From Petrosia ficiformis (taxonomy: Eukaryota > Porifera > Demospongiae > Haplosclerida > Petrosiidae): a DNA stretch of 64,000 bases. Shown here piece after piece: positions 23,193 to 33,304 of the stretch. Numbering within the stretch: the stretch's first letter is position 1; every line of letters begins with the position of its first letter. The stretch spans positions 45,757,037-45,821,036 of the forward strand of contig OX345636.1 in the NCBI GenBank assembly GCA_947044365.1, written 5' to 3'. Below the pieces are notes generated by a model. The model did no database searches, had not been told where the DNA came from, and was given only the letters and a program-made list of their open reading frames with translations. A program made the position numbers and the translations under genes.

Positions 23193-24310
23193 ATATATAT
23201 ATATATAATATATAATTATATATAGTATGTTTGTGTCGCTTACATGAGTATGCATGTAATTAAGAAAGTTACGTCATTCCCAGGGGCTCGGTCAATTCAT
23301 GGGCATGGTGCAAAGGATGTGTGTTCAAGCTATACAGACCAGCAGAGAGAAAGCTGTGTAGCTTACATAGAAACTGGTACTAATAGCTAGCTATTCTACC
23401 TGAAAAATAATTCTAAGTTCTACAAGGTCCTTTAAAAGGTAGATAATCAAAATAATAACTATAATAGGCTGATGTGTTTCAGGCGTGATGAAGTTACTGA
23501 TGATTACTGAATGATGGACACCACAAAGCAGTCATAATACACTGCATGACCAATAATTTACACTGTTCCTTGCAACTATAACTAACCAATATAATAGTTT
23601 TCAAAAACATTATTTTTTTTTGCAACGATATAAAAAATTCATAAACTTAATTTAAAATAATTTCTTTTTTAGAAAACAGTTTTCCTGAATATGAATTTCC
23701 ACAAAATTTCCAACCAGTTCAATACAGTCAACAACCACCAACTTATGAGGAGACACCACAACCACTACCCCACCAGCAACAGGTACCAAGGATAGTCCAA
23801 TCACAACAACTGGAGGGTATAACTCCTGAAGAGGTAAATAGAAAACAATCATAATTGTTTATTATATGATTTTCCTGTAAAATTTCAGCAAACGTTTCCA
23901 TTCTGATTCATCATTATATATATAATTACATGTTCACTTATAATAGGAACATTTATTGATTCAAAGACGTATGAAAGAGTATCGATTTGTGACTGTTCTT
24001 TTCTTACTACTCCTAGTAATATTCATACCGTCTCCTGTTGCTGCTGTAGCTATAATTCCAGCTATAGTGCTTGCCATTTGTGTAAGACAATAACATAATA
24101 AATAATTTCTTTTGATGTTCTTTTATACTTTTCCATCCACGTTAGGCATGGATGTCTCAAAGAAGTAGTGGTTCAAAATATAATGCAAAAGCAAAAATGT
24201 ATCGCGATCTTTCTGTATCATTTGGAGCTTCTGCAGGAGTGATGGCAGTAATCTTTTGTCCATTAACAGTATGTGGATGGATGTGCTTAATATTCATTGT
24301 TATCTTATGA
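13648..24310 (+). CDS. Two-membrane-segment PPxY protein, copy A (387 aa, five exons)
   Basis: Exons 13648-13933, 22036-22452, 23673-23833, 23947-24081 and 24146-24310 join in phase (1,1,0,0) with GT/AG at each border and total 1164 nt. The start is fixed by the aligned ATG of copy B. The N-terminal 230 residues are acidic and low complexity. Exon 3 is Pro/Gln-rich with a PPTYEE (PPxY) motif, a site WW-domain ubiquitin ligases can bind. Exon 4 encodes a long hydrophobic segment ([20 protein letters not shown]) and exon 5 a basic loop plus a second segment. This N-terminal PPxY, two-helix C-terminus layout resembles CD225/dispanin (IFITM-like) proteins, but that is inference. Intron 1 is 8.1 kb and full of nested transposons. 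Tandem paralogue at 33.3-41.2 kb. Confidence 0.8.
14206..15407 (+). pseudogene. ZMYM1-like (hAT-derived) gene, 5' part
   Basis: Decayed frames carry the order expected of zinc-finger MYM-type 1-like proteins. These are [20 protein letters not shown]; a TTF-like stretch with [32 protein letters not shown]; then [52 protein letters not shown], and [20 protein letters not shown] followed by [20 protein letters not shown]. Stops and frameshifts occur throughout. The frame stops at YCHAYA where a MITE is inserted and resumes at 20215. It lies inside intron 1 of gene A. Confidence 0.72.
15982..16720 (+). pseudogene. P2X7 C-terminal (ballast) domain-like gene inside the Kolobok-like element
   Basis: Three exons: about 15982-16227, 16294-16512 and 16567-16720, with consensus borders. 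Exon 1 is acidic and serine-rich ([20 protein letters not shown]). Exon 2 begins at a split Trp codon, [12 protein letters not shown]. It carries the cysteine pattern CLCCCEID and the block [20 protein letters not shown]. Exon 3 holds [13 protein letters not shown] and [12 protein letters not shown], then, after a frameshift, LPFCAVTKI and [10 protein letters not shown]. This order is that of the cytoplasmic P2X7 receptor C-terminal domain, in which the cysteines bind zinc. No channel part is present. Damage: a frameshift near the probable ATG (15982), TAA in the EAY-GTIQE stretch, a frameshift near 16637, and TGA at TKI-STF. Confidence 0.78.
16975..18560 (-). pseudogene. Kolobok-like transposase core, degraded
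   Basis: From N- to C-terminus on the minus strand: [73 protein letters not shown], a broken middle ([38 protein letters not shown]), and [20 protein letters not shown] followed by APKSMAF and HYNENC. The two CxxC pairs and the GGD-RADSPGHSAK block are characteristic of this THAP-linked transposase family. Several frameshifts and stops break it, so it is inactive. It lies convergent with the P2X7-like gene of the same element. Confidence 0.78.
18561..18952 (-). pseudogene. Linker exon region between THAP and transposase core
   Basis: An acidic frame containing [20 protein letters not shown] and Cys residues lies between the THAP exon and the transposase core, in the expected order and on the same strand. 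Low-complexity linkers are usual here. No domain is recognised. Confidence 0.35.
19060..19370 (-). pseudogene. THAP zinc-finger exon of the Kolobok-like transposase
   Basis: Minus-strand reading shows [20 protein letters not shown] at the start and later [21 protein letters not shown], and AVPSIF. This is the C2CH arrangement and closing AVPxIF box of a THAP DNA-binding domain, about 90 residues. One TGA replaces the expected Trp after LRDQ. It forms the N-terminus of the transposase, which binds the terminal repeats. Confidence 0.8.
19391..19978. mobile_element. TTAA-type (piggyBac-like) non-autonomous element, 588 bp
   Basis: Ends CCCTTAAAACACTG and CAGTGCTGTAAAGG are inverted repeats, and both sides carry TTAA (19387-19390 and 19979-19982). 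It is inserted at the inner edge of the right terminal repeat of the Kolobok-like element. Related partial sequences lie at 61.98-62.30 and 63.44-63.78 kb. The chance frames in it are not conserved. Confidence 0.75.
20215..20870 (+). pseudogene. ZMYM1-like (hAT-derived) gene, 3' part
   Basis: Continues the frame interrupted at 15407: [46 protein letters not shown], then [31 protein letters not shown] and EWRRRKRPL. This is the transposase-like core of the family. The C-terminal hAT dimerisation region is not seen. Stops occur near 20398 and 20656. Confidence 0.7.
21107..21735. repeat. MITE with CACTGTAAAC ends, 629 bp, TA duplication
   Basis: Begins CACTGTAAACATGAATGGG and ends CTTGTTACTTTTACAGTG, with TA on both sides (21105-21106 and 21736-21737). 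The interior is an inverted homologue of the element at 12454-12858. It lies in intron 1 of gene A. Confidence 0.8.
22615..22850. repeat. Remnant of the hairpin half of the composite 1.15-kb element
   Basis: Contains AAGTGATACTTATGTATG..., then GTTCCTGTGCTTTTTTCGAT, ATCCCTACATACTC and TTTTTATTATTCTTTTG. This matches the right arm of the copy at 39.78-39.97 kb. It sits at the corresponding place in intron 2 of gene A, so it predates the duplication. Confidence 0.65.
23100..23540 (+). repeat. Dispersed repeat, GGCCCGTAGGGCC family
   Basis: Second copy of the repeat at 5.1-5.56 kb, with a long (TA)n tract (23145-23215) and the block CGTCATTCCCAGGGGCTCGG. In intron 2 of gene A. Confidence 0.7.
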
Positions 24311-24459
24311 TGATATTATCATGAAGTTTATGCCCTCATTAAAATGAAACTTAATGTCACTATTATAGTAACTACAACAGAACATCTTAAAATATAATAT
24401 GTTTAAATTATGAATACAAATGTAATGGTATATACTGAATGTATTTGCCTTATTAATAG

Positions 24460-24617
24460 TGTAGTTTGGACACAATGTCATATAAATATGTCTCTGTAAT
24501 TGTCTGACACTATTGTTATTGCACAATGTGTATTGTCTATGATTTTATATAAAAGTAAAAGAACTTTAAGGGCTATTTGCTCTCTCACTCAATATTATCT
24601 TTCTCATTGATGTTACA
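24460..24617 (+). repeat. 5' LTR
   Basis: 158 bp starting TGTAGTTTGGACACAATGTC and ending TTGATGTTACA. Contains TATATAAAAG, a likely TATA box. Confidence 0.92.
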
Positions 24618-24637
24618 CTGGTGTCAGAAGTGGGATA

Positions 24638-25403
24638 ATGCCCGATGAAGAGCAGCAGCTCAGGATTGTTAGGGTTAGCTCCCGGCCGCCACCTCGGTTC
24701 TCTGCTACAACTGACTTTGTTCTTTGGATGAAGAGATTTACACTATACACAGAAGAAGCACTAATCCCCCAAGCAAAGTTAGCTAGAGAACTAGTCTCCC
24801 TGCTAGAAGATGAGCCGTTCAGAGTCGTTAGTCAGTTGGACTTAGCATCTGAACATCTGTCTTTTCAAGACATTGTTACTTGTTTGGAGCAACATTATGC
24901 ACCTCAAACAAACGCACTTCAGTGGCAGCATCAACTGCTAAACCGTAAGCAGGGGAGTGATGAGTCCCTTACAAAGTTTGCTGGTGAGCTCCGAATGTTG
25001 GCAGACAAGGCCTACCCTGAATTCTCTGGAGAAAGCTCTCGAATCAGCTCGTAAACAGGAGTCTGTTGAGGAGGCACAGAAAAAGCTACATCAGCAGAGA
25101 CGACACTCATCAGACATGGTTACTCTAGCTGAAGAGATTGAACCTGACCAGAGAGAACGTTTGCATTGTCAGTCTACTTCCATGAACCACCAGTTAGACT
25201 CACTTACTCAGCAGATAAAAACTCTCTCTGAGAAACTGGCTGAGAAACTGGATAAACTTGAGAAGGAAGAAAAGATAAGTAATCAACGAAAATGTTGGAC
25301 TTGTGGATCACCAAATCACATGAGAATTGTCCACACAGATGATGGGAGAGACCAAATCGATATCGTCGAGACATATCGAATTCCACTGGAAACAAAATTT
25401 TAA
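24638..25403 (+). pseudogene. gag fragment of the LTR element
   Basis: Opens MPDEEQQLRIV. A capsid-like helical region (FVLWMKRFTLYTEEA, LNRKQGSDESLTKFAGEL) breaks off near 25025. A deletion then shifts to the frame with LESARKQESVEEAQ, a coiled segment, and the first half of a zinc knuckle CWTCGSPNH near 25300. Incomplete and out of frame. Confidence 0.8.
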
Positions 25404-25412
25404 TGAACAGCA

Positions 25413-26117
25413 TTGACACTAATCTTGCTGTTTCAGTTTCAGGTGGTCATGTATGCATATAGAACTAGTATTCAAGAGACAACTGGAGCTACACCATTTA
25501 GTCTTATGTTTGGAAGGGAAGCAAGACTTCCAATTGATTTGATGTTCCCACCTCTAGAAGTAGAAAATGACTCCACACCATCAAAGTATGCAGCTGAGCT
25601 TCGTATTAGACTCGAACAAGCCTACCATTCAGTGAGACAACACATGTCATTACGTCAACAGCGTCAAAAGGAACTGTATGATAAAAATAAAACTGGCAGT
25701 CCTCTAAATTGGGAGACAAAAGTCTGGCTGCATTCCACTGTGGTGCCTCGGGGAAAATCTCATAAATTTCATTGTCCTTGGTCTGGACCGTTTGTAATAG
25801 TGAAAATCCTGAGTGATGTAGTATACAGGATCCAAGATGTTCAACGACCAAGGAGACGACATGTGGTGCATTTTGATAGACTGAAGCGTTGTTCAGTTCG
25901 ACCATTCACTCACTCCACCGTGCCTGATTCATTTCAGCAGGATTCCCCATCGTCCGAAACTACTAATTCTACATATCCTCAAGATGATGAAGACAATGAT
26001 TATTTCATCTCAGTTCATCAACTTCCAGAATCACCTCCTAGCAATCCTTTACCAATATGTCGTTCAAATAGGACAACACGTCAACCTGATCAATATGGTG
26101 ACTTGGTCCCCCATTAA
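25413..26117 (+). pseudogene. Integrase C-terminal fragment of the LTR element
   Basis: Begins inside the integrase core end (AYRTSIQETTGATPFSLMFG, REARLPIDLMFPP). It continues with the helical VRQHMSLRQQRQKELYDK and a GPF/Y module (CPWSGPFVIVKILSDVVYRI), then RRHVVHFDRLKRC. It ends in a Ser/Pro-rich tail before the purine tract. The catalytic DDE part is deleted. Confidence 0.85.
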
Positions 26118-26125
26118 ATATTTCT

Positions 26126-26141
26126 AAGGAGAGGGGGATAG
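26126..26141 (+). other. Polypurine tract
   Basis: AAGGAGAGGGGGATAG immediately before the right LTR, the usual plus-strand primer site of LTR elements. Confidence 0.7.
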
Positions 26142-26299
26142 TGTAGTATGGACACAATGTCATATAAATATGTCTCTGTAATTGTCTGACACTACTGTTA
26201 TTGCACAATGTGTATTGTGTATGATTTTATATAAAAGTAAAAGAACTTTAAGGGCTATTTGCTCTCTCACTCAATATTATCTTTCTCATTGATGTTACA
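26142..26299 (+). repeat. 3' LTR
   Basis: 158 bp, TGTAGTATGGACACAATGTC to GATGTTACA, three substitutions from the left LTR. Followed by ATAG. Confidence 0.92.
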
Positions 26300-26420
26300 A
26301 TAGTTATGAAGGTTATAACCCTCACCCACAGAGGCAGAGTGGAGGGTTATTGTAATAAAGTTCTCAGTCTGTCTGTTGCTGTAATCATAAAATTTTTGGA
26401 TAACTAACAACGTTGGCGAG
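26300..26420. repeat. 3' flank of gene A, duplicated after gene B
   Basis: TTATGAAGGTTATAACCCTC... through TTGGATAACTAACAAC matches 43.23-43.35 kb, marking the right part of the tandem duplication unit. Confidence 0.8.
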
Positions 26421-27169
26421 TACCAACAATAAAGCAAAAGCGTACGGGGAAGGGGCTGGCTAGGCGGGTACCGGGTAGACAAATTAAAAGATCTTTAGAT
26501 CTGATCACTATAGATACTTGTCTAATGTGCTATATAATGCATTACACAGTTTGATGATAACTACATTAAATATTGAGTATAATGTACCTTAACCCTTTCA
26601 GTTTTTTAAGTTGGTACTAGGGAGTGGGCGGATGCGACTCCAATCAATTTCAAAATAGAATTTTATATAATATGACTCTAACCTGGTGTAATAGCAACCT
26701 TCATATCTTCTGATCAGCTTTATATTGTCCTGTAATTGGTTAAAATCGCCATTTTTCCAATCGCAAAACCACGAAAGCCACGCCCACCAATCATGGCGTG
26801 CACCAGGTACAATGTATTTTGAGAAAACAAATAGAGCCGTTTTCTGAAAATTCTTTTTACTTTTATAGTTACAAGAGGCTGAAGAAAGCTGAATTCTGTA
26901 AAGTATCAGACCCACCACCCCCTCCACCTCCCTGAAAATAAACTATCAGTGAAAACATTTAGGCCCAATAATTATACCCCCAGGTGGGTGTGGCTTCCAA
27001 AACATACAGAATGGAACCAGATTGTATGCAGCAAGAAGCTTGCAAGACTAGACGCTGATTGGAGTTTCATCTACCCCTCCCCCTAGTACAACCTTAAAGT
27101 TGTAATTTTACAACATCCTGTCAGAGAGGAAGTGTATCCAACTTAATAGAATACTGAATTCAAACTGCA
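26421..27169. other. Non-coding, nothing recognised
   Basis: AT-rich with CACCCCCTCCACC-type tracts. Open frames here carry no recognisable motif or splice support. Confidence 0.45.
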
Positions 27170-27640
27170 ATTCACGAGATCTTGGATGTACCACGCCCCA
27201 AATTACTGTAGATTACGAGAGTATGCCAATGTGGTGGCGGCATGGCATGTCGGCATTCTATTGTCAAAAACGCCCACGCTTTGTTGGATGTGGTCGGGCG
27301 GTGCTTTGATTCAAGTGTCTGCCCTTTGATGTTACTTTGAAGTTAGCTTAGGGTAAAAAAAAGTAAAAGGAGATCAGAATGGGATGTTGATGTATGTGTG
27401 ATGTATAGACTTGCTTTCTAGCTGGTCTAGTGAGAGAGAAAGGGATGTTGGGAGAATAAGTGAAAAATACCGTTCGCTTGCAGACTTGAGTGGATGCTGT
27501 GCTTGCAGTAATTGGTAAGCAAGGTTGAGGTGAGTGTTAGATTGCTCCAGGAGGTCCAGAAAGTTGCAAAGAAGCTGCATTTGTGATGCCGAGCCACACC
27601 TCACACATTATATGCTTGATCAAGGTGGGTGTGGTTTATA
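27170..27640 (-). repeat. Dispersed repeat arm, inverted partner of 43.95-44.40 kb
   Basis: About 450 bp matching the reverse complement of 43.95-44.40 kb block by block (GGATGTACCACGCCCCAAAT; GGCGTTTTTGACAATAGAAT in reverse; TGGACCTCCTGGAGCAATCT in reverse). Both contain an open stretch with CNFLDLLEQS-(N/K)(T/S)HLNLAYQLLQ. The differences between copies mostly change amino acids, so coding is doubtful. Confidence 0.7.
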
Positions 27641-27912
27641 TTTAATTAATTGTCATACTGGGTGTGGTCAATTATAATAATGAATGATTGATGGGATCTT
27701 TGATCAGTGCCATAGGTGGCTGCAGACCCGGGCTGTGCCCAGGTTGAAATTTAAACTGCTCAAATTTTGATTATTTTGTTGCAGGAATCCACAACTCCAC
27801 AAGACAAAATTTTGTGGTTTCGTACATGTGCTTGCTTTTGGTTTGTTAGTTAAATAGTTTAGCTTCCAAAAACCAACTGTTGTGTAAAGTAAAGCAGTGT
27901 AAAATTTGTACC

Positions 27913-28370
27913 ATGTCTAAACGCCAGTGTTCCGGCTTTGAGGGAATTTATTTCAAAGCGATCTACAACTCAGGAACAGGATACTCCTAGTAATGGTTCT
28001 AGTGCTAGTTCTACTTCTACCAGTAAGCTTAGCACACTGCTGATAGACCACCAACTGATATAGCACATCATAAATCTGAGTCACCTCGACAACCAACTGG
28101 TATATCATTTCCAACCAGGGAGTATGGCACTTCTAAGCGAACTTTTCAGGTCAGTTGGTATAATGATTTCCCATGGTTAGAATACTCAGTGGAGAGAGAT
28201 GCCGTGTTTTGTTTCCCTTGTCGTTTTTTTGGAACAACATCTGATAATGCATTGATATCTGTTGGTTTTCGTAACTGGAAGCATGCCAAGGGTAACAATG
28301 GTACTCTCACAACACACTTTGAAGCAATTCTTTCTTGGAGAGAGTATAGGTTCACCATAGTTCTGTAGCA
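27913..28370 (+). pseudogene. Second ZMYM1-like relic (TTF-type zinc-finger part)
   Basis: Starts MSKRQCSGFEGIYF-like, then Ser/Thr-rich sequence. Then follows KRTFQVSWYNDFPWLEYSVE, RDAVFCFPCRFFG and FRNWKHAKGN, the cysteine-containing TTF segment of zinc-finger MYM-type 1-like proteins. Frameshifted near 27990 and ends early; the transposase-like core is missing. Confidence 0.6.
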
Positions 28371-29160
28371 GTTCATATTAAAAGCACTGATTCAGTACTT
28401 TGAGTGTTTCTAATGTCAATTCTCTTGCTTCTATACTGAAGTAACTGAAGTGAACTAACAAATCTGATTTCCATGGGAATTCACTGATTCAAAATGTATT
28501 CAGTAGTTACCTGGGCAAACTCGAAGGTTCCCTGGCCATATGCCCAGGCTAGCCCACAACCAACCCCACTCCCCCCCCCCCCCCCCCACCCGCTTGGCTG
28601 TGCCACTGTATTTAAGATATTACTCTTAAAAGCATTAGACATACATGCTTATAATGATTCACATTACTGTAGACATTTTCTGGTAATAATGAAGTCATAT
28701 ATATATACATAACAAAGTATTGTAATTCTACAGATAAACTTACCAGACAATGTAAATAAGAGATGTTACCACTCCTTATCATTATCTATGATCAGTCCAA
28801 CAAATGTATTACTTGTTGTGTTTGGAGGAGAGAGAAATGAACCAATCAGTGATACATATGTTATTTAACTTGATGAGTATATACATTTAACTTGATGAGT
28901 ATATACATTCTCATTTGTAACTTGCACTAACTTGTTCAGTGATGTGACATTGTAAATAAGTTTTTTTAATGCAGTACATGTCACATTCTTGATTTGCTAG
29001 TGTATTTTGAATACACATATTTATAATACCGGTACATGTCATAAATTAATTATAATACAAAACTTATAAGTATTACAATTTTTATATTCAATTTGATATT
29101 ATATTTATAATATTTAATACATGTAGTATATATTAATAATGAATGGTCAGTAGAACATGT
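28371..29160. other. Non-coding with poly-C tract
   Basis: Contains a run of about 17 C (28571-28588) and a short direct repeat of TAACTTGATGAGTATATACATT near 28867. Nothing else recognised. Confidence 0.5.
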
Positions 29161-31872
29161 ATGGAACATGACCACTAACAAGGACGACTACCAGAGAAGA
29201 TTGGAGGAGATACAGAGTTGAAAGAGGGAGAATGAAGTGAACATCTAGCTTTATCATCAGAAGAAGAGATGATACGACTGAGAGAAGTGCGACGATCTAA
29301 TACACAACTACAAAATACACAAGTTCAAACACAAGTATGATGCTTAGTAGTAATAACAGATCTGGTTATCTTGAGATACATGTAGCAGATAACATTATTA
29401 TGGATACAATCATGTACGTGTGTTATATCAATTTATTACTTTTCCTCGTTGGAACCTAGTAAAATTGTCATATTTACTACTTCTGCTATGTACACCACCT
29501 TCATGCAACAATGAAATTTGTAGTATATATTTAATATTATATCATGTATGTACACTCTAGTGTATTGTGTATATGCCTAGATCATAGTATATATCAAAAG
29601 GCAAATTAATTAGTGTCATCTGTATTAATATTTTCTCATATAGAAAAAAAAGTCAAATAAACAAGAGCTTCAGCATGTTATCAAGAGTCGCCAACACAAT
29701 TTAAGACGATCTATTACAAGACTAAAAGAGACACAAGTCCAGAAGAGACACAAGACCAAACACAAGTATGATGCTAATTAGATATTGGCATCTGAAGATA
29801 GCAGAATTAACATTATACAAGAATAATAAAAAAACATTTTCAATAAAAATGATGGAATATGTAGGGATGTCAAAACCCAAAAAGCATGCGAACAAGGATA
29901 GGGGGGACAAAAAATTAAACAAACCAATTTCATATAACCCTACATAAGTACATGTCACTAAAGAACAAAAGACAAAGTAGGTATGTACTTATGTAGGGTT
30001 ATATGGAATTGGTTTGTTTAATTTTTTGTCCCATTATATAGTAATTGACAACTTCTTGTCTGACTGAGGCTCAACTAGCTAACACATCAGTGTAGAAGCA
30101 AACTCAGTTAGTGCAGACGGTCAGTTATCACTGATCCGCTTTACAATTTTAGCCTACATATTCTATTTGTGAAGGTGTTATTGTAAACTTATAATGCATA
30201 TTCTATGTATATTAAATATGTACATAATATATGTACATAATATATGTATATATATATAAATACATTGTGATAATTATGAAACTTGCTTCTTTTGTAGAGC
30301 AGCATCTAATATCCATCTTAATTAATGGGTGTGGTCTAATAAAATGGCGTCCTATCGTAAGCAGCTTACTGTAGTGGCTGAACATACTCGTTATATACGT
30401 CAAGAAACAGAACAGTAAGACAATACTTCGATGGAATTTAACTATAAATAAATTTATATTTGTGCTAGAACTACTTTTATAGCTTCAGAAATTTAGAAAT
30501 GTATTTTTATGAAAAAGAATCATAATAATAATAATGATGAACATTCAGCCAGTTTTGCCACTCGCCTGTTCTCTACTTTAAAGACGTTCTCTGGCCATCT
30601 AGAAGATATTGTTAGTCATAAAAACACTCAATATCAAAAGGTATATGTGTATTTAAACTTATCTGTATATATTAGCAGAGATTTCAGCTCCTTAGTTGCA
30701 ATTGAAATTTATGGGAGGCCATTTTTTTCGGTGCCATCCCTACATAGAGAGTACTACCGTACTCTCTGATAGATGCAGTCATGTATATATGTATCATACT
30801 ATCTCCATTATTTACTATCCAAAAAGCACAATATATATAATTACTTACACTAGAACTTAACAAGTGTCTCATAAGTATATATTTCCACTATGTATATACA
30901 CCAGTTTCAGAAATGAATTTTCTATATACTGTAATTATAAGTATTAGATATTATTTTCTAGCATGATTAATATGTATTTGCCTAGATCATAGTTTATATT
31001 TCAAACACTACAAGGCATATTAATTAGTCTCATTTGTTCTCTTATAGCAAACTCGCCAAGATAAACAAGCACTTCAAACAACAGTTGAGGAACAACAAGA
31101 GTAGAGTCATTACCTTCATACACAATTTGAAAACCCTCACTGGGTAATCTTTGAAGAAAGAAGTACAAATGACACCAGAGATTCTTGGTACAGGAGGATG
31201 GGATGAAGTGAAGATTGGTATATTCAGAGGTACCAAGGTAGCAGTAAAGTGTCTTTATCAGGTGATTCTATCAGAATACAATCTTGGCCTCTTCTCTAGA
31301 GAATTGAATATTGCCTTTCGTATTCGTCATCCTAACCTCCTTCAATTTATAGGAGCCACTAGAGTTGGCAATCCAATGATATTGACAGAGTTAATGCCTA
31401 CCAGTCTTCATAAGGAACATCACCAGATTATCAATATTGGTCATGGTGTAGCATCAGCTCTTAACTACCTTCACCTTTGAAAACCAAGTCCAATCCTCAT
31501 GGTGATGTCAGCAGGTCCAATGTCCTCCTAGAACCATAAGGTAGTTCACAATGGAAGGGAAAACTATCTGACTATGGATCTGCCAATCTTCTTCAAGATG
31601 TTCGTACAGTAGCTCCTGGTAGTCCTGGATATGCTGCTCCTGAAGCTCAACCTCCAAATCTTCATTCTCCTAAAATGGATGTCTACAGTTTTGGTATCTT
31701 GTTTGCAGAAAAGGTTACCCATCGTCTACCATAGGGTACTATATTTGAGAGAAGACAACAGATTGAAAGTATCCAGTGGCCTTCCATCAAATCACTCGTA
31801 GAACGTTGTACCACTCATCCCCAAACCCGTCCAACAATCGATCAAGTGCTACAAGACATTAGTACATTGTAA
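29161..31872 (+). pseudogene. Coiled-coil / TKL protein kinase gene, broken
   Basis: Coiled-coil exons 29161-29336, 29645-29762 and 31048-31101 (for example LREVRRSNTQLQNTQVQ; KQELQHVIKSRQHNLRRSIT) precede a tyrosine-kinase-like catalytic domain at 31151-31872. Motifs are LGTGGWDEVKIGIFRG (third Gly of the loop changed to Asp), VAVKCL (ATP lysine), HPNLLQFIGA, HGDVSRSNVLLEP (HRD-like), SDYGSANLL (DFG-like), APEAQPPNLHSPKMDVYSFG and TRPTIDQVLQDI. Lesions: TGA for the Trp after NYLHL, a one-base loss before HGD, TAA after LLEP, and TAG after HRLP. A composite transposon sits in the intron before the last coiled-coil exon. Confidence 0.78.
29812..30768 (-). mobile_element. Composite 1.15-kb element, copy 1 (inverted, 957 bp)
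   Basis: Left end ATTATACAAGAATAATAAAA with the hairpin half (29812-30045). The middle is 30046-30510. The right end is GAGAGTACTACCGTACTCTC, TGA|TA. It lies in an intron of the kinase pseudogene. Same family as 36.30, 41.37, 49.58, 53.93 and 56.15 kb. Confidence 0.75.
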
Positions 31873-32644
31873 CATTTTGTGTAATTCTCTTTTTTAATTG
31901 TAGCAATGTAGACCACTTATGTAGGCGAATGTTTTATTTTTGCTTGTAACGTTTGTAGCATTAGTAATTGATATAATTCATTATTATTTTGTACTGACAG
32001 GATTTACATTTTGCTGGTCTCAATTCATTATTGATCATGCTACTGGTGATGAATAACTGTAAAATTTAGTAAATGTGATGTCTCTTGCTTAAATTGTTTT
32101 CTTGAAACATTTGTTATCTCATTGTCATTAAGGTTTAATTGTCAAATACATATAAATTAAGGGTCAGTGTGGAGAGTTTTGATATCATAGATGGAAGTTC
32201 TTTGACTCTTCCTGGGAAAGTGTAGGAATGTTTTACACAATGTGGTCAAACATTTGCATTTACCTGTCAATGACCAACGGGCATTTTGCTGTTGATTCTT
32301 GTTTAACCACATTAAGATCAGTACACAATAAGAGTTATTACATATGATATACAATACTTTGGGGGGCAATGCACTAGCTCCTCCTAAAGTATTACATCAA
32401 TGGAGGGGCAAATGCCCACATTACCCCCATAGTTCCTCACACATGTGGCTTTGATGCAGTACGCTGTATTGCAGAGATCTGCCTTCTGGACAACTCTCTA
32501 TCACTGGAACAATAATATCAGTAATGATTTTAATGTTTATTATAATCACCTTATTAGCAATCAATTAATTAAAAATAATTTTTTAATCAATGTAAAAATG
32601 ACACTACGATGCATATGAGCATAACAAGATATAATTATAGAGAA
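31873..32644. other. Non-coding, nothing recognised
   Basis: 3' flank of the kinase pseudogene. No motif, hairpin or repeat partner noticed. Confidence 0.45.
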
Positions 32645-33020
32645 AAGTATCCCTATGACTGCTTTTGTGGTGTCCAGCATCCAGTAATCATGCCGGGCTG
32701 ATTTTATTATGCCTCAGTGAAACACAGCAGCCTATATAGTTATTATTTTCTACTCTCCTCACCACTTAAATGACTTTGTAGAACTTTCGAAGTATAATTC
32801 AGGTAGAATAGCCAGGTATTAGTTCCAGTTTCTATATACGTAACCTACACAAGCAGCTTTGGTCTGTAGAGCTCGAGCGTGCGTTCTATTACGGGCCACG
32901 CCAATTAATTGACCGAGCCCCCTGGAAAGTCGCAACTTACGTATGCAACGCATACATAAGTGACACAAAACTAGCTCAAACCCGTGGAAAAGCATAGCTA
33001 CGGGCCGTAAACGTAATCAA
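32645..33020 (-). repeat. Dispersed repeat, GGCCCGTAGGGCC family (inverted)
   Basis: Reverse-complement copy of the 5.1- and 23.1-kb repeats (TTGACCGAGCCCCCTGG, TCGCAACTTACGTATGC; ends near CGTGGAAAAGCATAGCTACG). Lies just upstream of gene B. Confidence 0.7.
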
Positions 33021-33304
33021 ATAGTACGAGCGCTGTCGGGACGGTACCCTCGCAAAGTACAAATTACAAATAATCACGTAATGCACAAAATTGACTCATT
33101 TGTAATGGTTAATCATGAAAAGGTTAGTCCCGTCCCCATCCGGTCACGTGGGCGTGACCTCGAGACTATGATTAATATTAATTAACTAGGGTTATATAAT
33201 ATATAACAAAGAAAAACAAAGAACAATTAATTGTAAGTGAGTTGGTATCAATGATATCATGTATTGACATATATATTATGTATTAGCTATGTATAATAAG
33301 AGAT

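Larger units (their letters stand above)
24460..26299 (+). mobile_element. Ty3/gypsy-type LTR retrotransposon, internally deleted
   Basis: Two 158-bp LTRs (TG...CA) flank 1.5 kb that runs from the start of gag directly to the end of integrase. Protease, reverse transcriptase and RNase H are missing. ATAG flanks both sides as a 4-bp target duplication. A TGG-containing primer-site-like sequence follows the left LTR (24619), and a purine tract precedes the right LTR. The LTRs differ at 3 of 158 positions. The homologous position after gene B (about 43.23 kb) is unoccupied, so it inserted after the gene duplication. Confidence 0.9.

Noticed and set aside
27374..27604. A conserved small protein (CNFLDLLEQS...) in the 27-kb repeat and its 44-kb partner
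   Set aside because: Differences between the two copies mostly change residues and there is no start or splice consistency; more likely a repeat with a chance frame.
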